Part shown: piece by piece, positions 60,652-64,000 of the stretch
Position numbering within the stretch: the stretch's first letter is position 1
How the letters are laid out: every line of letters begins with the position of its first letter
DNA from: CAZDQL01 sp964507325
GTDB lineage: Bacteria; Planctomycetota; UBA1135; GCA-002686595
DNA length: 64,000 nt
Reading direction: 5' to 3'
NCBI GenBank assembly: GCA_964507325.1
Contig: CAZDQL010000021.1
Location: 11,625-75,624 of the forward strand
Program-made: the position numbers and the translations under genes
The notes under the pieces: model-generated
The model's input: only the letters and a program-made list of their open reading frames with translations
Database searches by the model: none
Told to the model about the DNA's origin: nothing

Positions 60652-60846
60652 TCACTTGTCCTTCGGTCGAGCGCCCGCCAGACGGCGCAGGGTCATCGGC
60701 TTGCAGAGCCACTGCTCCTCCTTGGCGGCTCGCCCACACTTCCGACAAGCGAACCGGGGCCTGGAGACGATGGCGCGGAACTCGGTGAACCTCTCCCGAA
60801 ACCACTCCTTCTTCCACTCACACAGGGTCTTGGCTCTGCTGCCCAT
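60652..60846 (-). CDS. Small Cys-containing protein
   Basis: The 64-residue protein has KTLCEWKKEWF at the N-terminus, CRKCGRAA (about 34-41) and WLCKP (about 46-50). The pattern C...CxxCGRAA...LCKP resembles a small conserved family I know from several phyla with Lys-rich ends; no function is known. The longer start ATG 60894 would add 16 residues. It is convergent with the sulfotransferase gene. Confidence 0.6.
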   Translation of the reverse strand: MGSRAKTLCEWKKEWFRERFTEFRAIVSRPRFACRKCGRAAKEEQWLCKPMTLRRLAGARPKDK

Positions 60847-61054
60847 GGTCTGCTCGCTCTGCGGGATGATATCGCCTGGACGTATCCCGCGCATCTGACC
60901 TCGAGACGGGATCGAGAAGGACCTGATCGGATCGAGTGGCAGTCTGGCTTCAGTCCTAGACTCGCTGCCGGAGCGGACTCGGCATACTGGGAGCCCGAGC
61001 CGTACTCTCCCCCGAGCTTCGACGCCGTCGTCGGACCCTGACCGCCCAGAGATC

Positions 61055-62755
61055 ATGAGAATCCTCCTGACGACCTGCACCCTCCTCCTCCTCTCCACCA
61101 CGCTGCTCGCCCTGCCGCAGGACCGCATCACCGGCCGCACCTTCGCCACCCGCTCCGAGGTGATCGCGCAGCACGGCATGGCCGCGACGAGCCAGCCGCT
61201 GGCGACGCAGGCCGCACTCGACGTCCTGAAGAACGGCGGCAACGCGATCGACGCGGCGATCTGCGCCAACGCGGTGCTGGGACTCGTCGAACCGACGGGC
61301 AACGGCATCGGAGGTGACCTCTTCGCGATCGTCTGGGACGCGAAGACGAAGCAGCTCCATGGCTACAACGGCAGCGGGCGCTCGCCGAAGAGCTTGACCC
61401 TCGCGTACTTCCAGGAGCAGAAGATCGAGGAGATCCCCGCCTACGGCCCGCTGCCCGTCTCGGTGCCCGGCACGGTGGACGGTTGGTTCGCGCTGCACGA
61501 ACGCTTCGGCTCGCTGCCGATGAACGAGATCCTCGAGCCGGCGATCCGCTACGCCGAGGAGGGGTTTCCGGTCAGCGAGCTGATCGCGCACTACTGGGCG
61601 GGAAGTGCGCGCTTCCTCTCGCGCTACCCGGGTTTCCGCGAGCAGATGACCCTGAACGGCCGCGGCCCGCGGAAGGGGGAGATCTGGCGCAATCCGAACC
61701 TGGCGCTGACGCTCTCTGAGATCGCCGAGGGCGGCCGCGAGGTCTTCTACGAGGGTGAGATCGCGCGCACGATCGCCGACTACATGCAGGAGAATGGGGG
61801 TTTCCTGTCCTACGACGACCTCGCCGAGCACCGCGGCGAGTGGGTCGCGCCGGTCTCGACGAGCTACCGCGGAGTCGAGCTGTGGGAACTGCCGCCGAAC
61901 GGTCAAGGGATCGCCGCCCTGCAGATCCTCAACATCCTCGAGGGCTTCGACATCGCCGCGATGGGTTTCGGCAGCGCCGACCACGTGCACCACTTCGTCG
62001 AGGCGAAGAAGCTGGCCTTCGAGGACCGCGCTCGCTTCTACGCCGATCCGGCGCTGGTCGACGTCCCCGTCGACGTCCTGATCTCGAAGGAGTACGCCGC
62101 TGAACGTCGTGCGAAGATCAACTCGCGTCGGGCAGCGCGACGCGTCTCCGCGGGAAGCTCCAAGCTCGAAGCGGGCGACACGATCTACCTCTGCACCGCG
62201 GACGAGGCCGGAAACATGGTCTCCCTGATCCAGAGCAACTACCGCGGCATGGGCTCGGGGATGACACCGCCGGGACTCGGTTTCGTGCTCCAGGACCGCG
62301 GCGAGCTGTTCGATCTGACGCCGGGGCGCGCCAACACCTACGCTCCCGGCAAGCGGCCCTTCCACACCATCATCCCGGCGTTCCTGACGCGCGACGGCCA
62401 GCCGTGGGTCGCCTTCGGCGTGATGGGCGGCGCGACGCAGCCTCAGGCTCACGCGCAGATCGTGATCAACCTCGTCGACTTCGACATGAACCTGCAGGAG
62501 GCGGGTGACGCGCCGCGGATCCTGCACTCCGGCTCCTCGGAGCCGACCGGCGAGCGGATGACCGACGGCGGCGAGCTGTCCCTCGAAACCGGTTTCGACT
62601 ACGAGGTGATCCGCACTCTGGTCGGCCGCGGGCACAAGACGGTCTGGAAGGTCGGACCGTACGGCGGCTACCAAGCTATCCTGCGCGATCCTGAGACGGG
62701 GGTCTACTACGGAGCTTCCGAGTCGCGCAAGGACGGGCAGGCGGCGGGCTGGTAG
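61055..62755 (+). CDS. ggt: Secreted gamma-glutamyltransferase
   Basis: The 566-residue precursor has a signal peptide (ILLTTCTLLLLSTTLLALPQ). The large subunit has NGGNAIDAAICANAVLGLVEP and GIGGDLFAIV. The chain should be cut before the conserved catalytic Thr, here in AGDTIYLCTADEAGN (about Thr376), to give the small subunit. Family members move gamma-glutamyl groups from glutathione or gamma-glutamyl compounds. The 'GSGMTPPGLGFVLQDRG' and GGATQPQAH motifs are present. Confidence 0.93.
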   Translation: MRILLTTCTLLLLSTTLLALPQDRITGRTFATRSEVIAQHGMAATSQPLATQAALDVLKNGGNAIDAAICANAVLGLVEPTGNGIGGDLFAIVWDAKTKQLHGYNGSGRSPKSLTLAYFQEQKIEEIPAYGPLPVSVPGTVDGWFALHERFGSLPMNEILEPAIRYAEEGFPVSELIAHYWAGSARFLSRYPGFREQMTLNGRGPRKGEIWRNPNLALTLSEIAEGGREVFYEGEIARTIADYMQENGGFLSYDDLAEHRGEWVAPVSTSYRGVELWELPPNGQGIAALQILNILEGFDIAAMGFGSADHVHHFVEAKKLAFEDRARFYADPALVDVPVDVLISKEYAAERRAKINSRRAARRVSAGSSKLEAGDTIYLCTADEAGNMVSLIQSNYRGMGSGMTPPGLGFVLQDRGELFDLTPGRANTYAPGKRPFHTIIPAFLTRDGQPWVAFGVMGGATQPQAHAQIVINLVDFDMNLQEAGDAPRILHSGSSEPTGERMTDGGELSLETGFDYEVIRTLVGRGHKTVWKVGPYGGYQAILRDPETGVYYGASESRKDGQAAGW

Positions 62756-62856
62756 GGCTCGCGCCCCGCGCCTGCTCCTCCCCCCATCCCGCGCAGAGGT
62801 AGGATAGAACCGTCGACGAAGATCAACTCCATTCCACCTAGAAGGGAGACGCCCCC

Positions 62857-63909
62857 ATGCTGCTCACGCTTCGTTCTCCGTCCCGTGCCCTCCTCGGCGC
62901 GATCGCTCTCCTGCTCACCCCGGGGCTCTCGTCCGCCCGGGTCTCCCAAGACGAGGATGGCGCGCTGCAGGCCGCCCGCGAGCACGTCGCCGCGGGGAAG
63001 GACGTCGACGAGAGGGTGGAGTGGTACACGGAGGAATGGCCCTGCGTCGGCACACGCTTGCACAAGGCAGTCAGGGTCGGGCATCTCCGCGTCGTGGAGT
63101 ACCTCCTCTCGCAAGGAGCCGATGTCGCCAACTCGAGTTTCGACATCAAGGGCCCCCCGGACGCGAAGGCCCCCCTGGCGATGGCAGCGCGGAACGGAGA
63201 TCTCTCCATGGCCCGCCTCCTGGTGTCGCATGGTGCCGATGCGACGCACCACGAAGGTTCGGGCGACTCTCCCCTGCACTGCGCCGCCATGCGCGGGCAC
63301 GTGAAGATGGCGAAGTACCTCGCCGAGCTCGGCGCCTCCGTGAATCCGATCTGGGAGGGCGGGGAGGGTCCCCTGCACGCGGCGGCGGGGAACGGACACT
63401 TCCCGATGGTGGAGTGGCTCCTGGAGCGCGGCGCCGGGATCGACTACGAGACGCAATTCGGAGGCACTCCCCTCCAGGCGGCGGCCCGCGGCGGCCACGG
63501 AGCGGTGATGGTGCTGCTCGTCTTGAAGGGCGCGAGCTTGACGGCGGGACGGGAGGACCAGGACCTGCTCACCGACGCCGTGCGCATCGGGGATCGCGGT
63601 CTGGTGGAGCTGCTCATCGCTCGCGGCGCCCAGCTGGACGGCAGGGGCAAGCTCACCACCCCGGTGTACGCCGCCGTCGAGGACGAGCAGCGCGACATCC
63701 TCGTCTCCCTGCTCCTCCACGGAGCTTCTCCCGATGCGCGCAGCTACTACGGCGACGCGGCCCTCCACGAGGCCGCCGAGCGCGGGGACGAGGATTTCGT
63801 CGGTATCCTGCTGTGGCGCGGCGCCGACCCGAACATCACCGATTCCCAGGGTCGGAAGCCCGCCGACGTGACGCAGAGCGGTCGCATCCGCGACATGTTG
63901 AACCAGTGA
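62857..63909 (+). CDS. Secreted ankyrin-repeat protein
   Basis: The 350-residue precursor has a signal peptide (ALLGAIALLLTPGLSSARVSQ) and about eight ankyrin repeats, for example HLRVVEYLLSQGADVANS, DLSMARLLVSHGADATHH and HFPMVEWLLERGAGIDYE. Ankyrin solenoids bind proteins; the partner is unknown. GAAGG precedes the ATG. It has the same strand as ggt with a 101-base gap. Confidence 0.88.
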   Translation: MLLTLRSPSRALLGAIALLLTPGLSSARVSQDEDGALQAAREHVAAGKDVDERVEWYTEEWPCVGTRLHKAVRVGHLRVVEYLLSQGADVANSSFDIKGPPDAKAPLAMAARNGDLSMARLLVSHGADATHHEGSGDSPLHCAAMRGHVKMAKYLAELGASVNPIWEGGEGPLHAAAGNGHFPMVEWLLERGAGIDYETQFGGTPLQAAARGGHGAVMVLLVLKGASLTAGREDQDLLTDAVRIGDRGLVELLIARGAQLDGRGKLTTPVYAAVEDEQRDILVSLLLHGASPDARSYYGDAALHEAAERGDEDFVGILLWRGADPNITDSQGRKPADVTQSGRIRDMLNQ

Positions 63910-63946
63910 CGCGAACCAAGCCGCCCGCGCTTCCGATCCAGGGTCT

Positions 63947-64000
63947 CTAGGCAGCCCCCGCCCGGGGCCCGGAGCCCAGGTCCTCCATCTCGAGGAACAG
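63947..64000 (-). CDS. Possible C-terminal end of a gene running off the window
   Basis: The last 54 bases on the minus strand read LFLEMEDLGSGPRAGAA then stop. It may be the tail of a coding region that continues beyond the window, but the evidence is only an open frame. Confidence 0.25.
   Translation of the reverse strand: MFLEMEDLGSGPRAGAA

Noticed and set aside
1..64000. CRISPR array, insertion sequence or prophage
   Set aside because: I saw no regularly spaced repeats, transposase motifs, terminal inverted repeats or phage structural genes.
1..64000. TGA as a sense codon throughout the genome
   Set aside because: Many clear genes here, including both hdrA genes, korA, korB and hdrC, end in TGA at the expected place.

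Overview
The window looks like a high-GC chromosomal segment of a Planctomycetota bacterium. Three things point there: a planctomycete-type ECF sigma factor, secreted Cys-type sulfatases and carbohydrate-active proteins with cleavable signal peptides, and a secreted metalloprotease ending in a C-terminal domain I associate with deep planctomycete lineages. Genes are tightly packed on both strands. No gap between genes exceeds about 250 bases, and I see no insertion sequence, prophage or CRISPR array.

Layout. 0.2-2.2 kb: SPFH membrane protein, ribbon-helix-helix protein and a solitary DNA methyltransferase. 2.3-9.1 kb (minus): secreted metalloprotease, membrane glycosyltransferase-like TPR protein, XdhC, and a C_GCAxxG_C_C protein whose frame continues through an in-frame TGA (probable selenocysteine). 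9.2-17.2 kb: carbohydrate island (SGNH esterase-glycosidase fusion, DUF2961 glycosidase, sulfatase, BNR protein, fucose-isomerase-like protein). 17.4-30.5 kb: S9 peptidase, tRNA-Val, ECF sigma factor, toroid protein, AraC/GyrI regulators, ABC-2 transporter, membrane protein, nitroreductase. 30.5-34.3 kb: second sulfatase with a DUF4091 protein, and a small membrane zinc-ribbon protein. 34.6-45.5 kb: serine hydrolase, two-component system, giant repeat protein, ThuA-like protein and a TIM-barrel glycosidase-like protein.

45.6-58.1 kb is the most interesting region. It is a minus-strand operon of twelve genes, mostly with overlapping stop and start codons: GNAT - korD - korA - korB - korC - hdrA(tandem) - mvhD - hdrD-like - hdrA::mvhD - zinc ribbon - hdrC - hdrB. 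It joins a 2-oxoacid:ferredoxin oxidoreductase to two heterodisulfide-reductase-type flavin/iron-sulfur electron-transfer units. Both hdrA genes look broken at one TGA, but that TGA lies exactly where HdrA has the second Cys of its CxxC motif (C-x-x-TGA, then ILGPK). The frame continues without a shift, and each TGA is followed 21-22 nt later by the same hairpin with a GGUC loop, a bacterial SECIS. With the 9.03-kb gene this makes three probable selenoproteins in 64 kb. An annotation that treats TGA only as stop would report five truncated fragments and miss the Sec residues.

58.3-64 kb: Fic protein, sulfotransferase, small Cys protein, gamma-glutamyltransferase and a secreted ankyrin protein.

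How it may work together (inference): Kor oxidises 2-oxoglutarate or a similar acid and reduces ferredoxin. The Hdr/Mvh proteins exchange those electrons with a higher-potential partner by flavin-based confurcation or bifurcation. The sulfatases and glycosidases would supply the carbon. The sel genes needed for selenocysteine insertion are not in the window.
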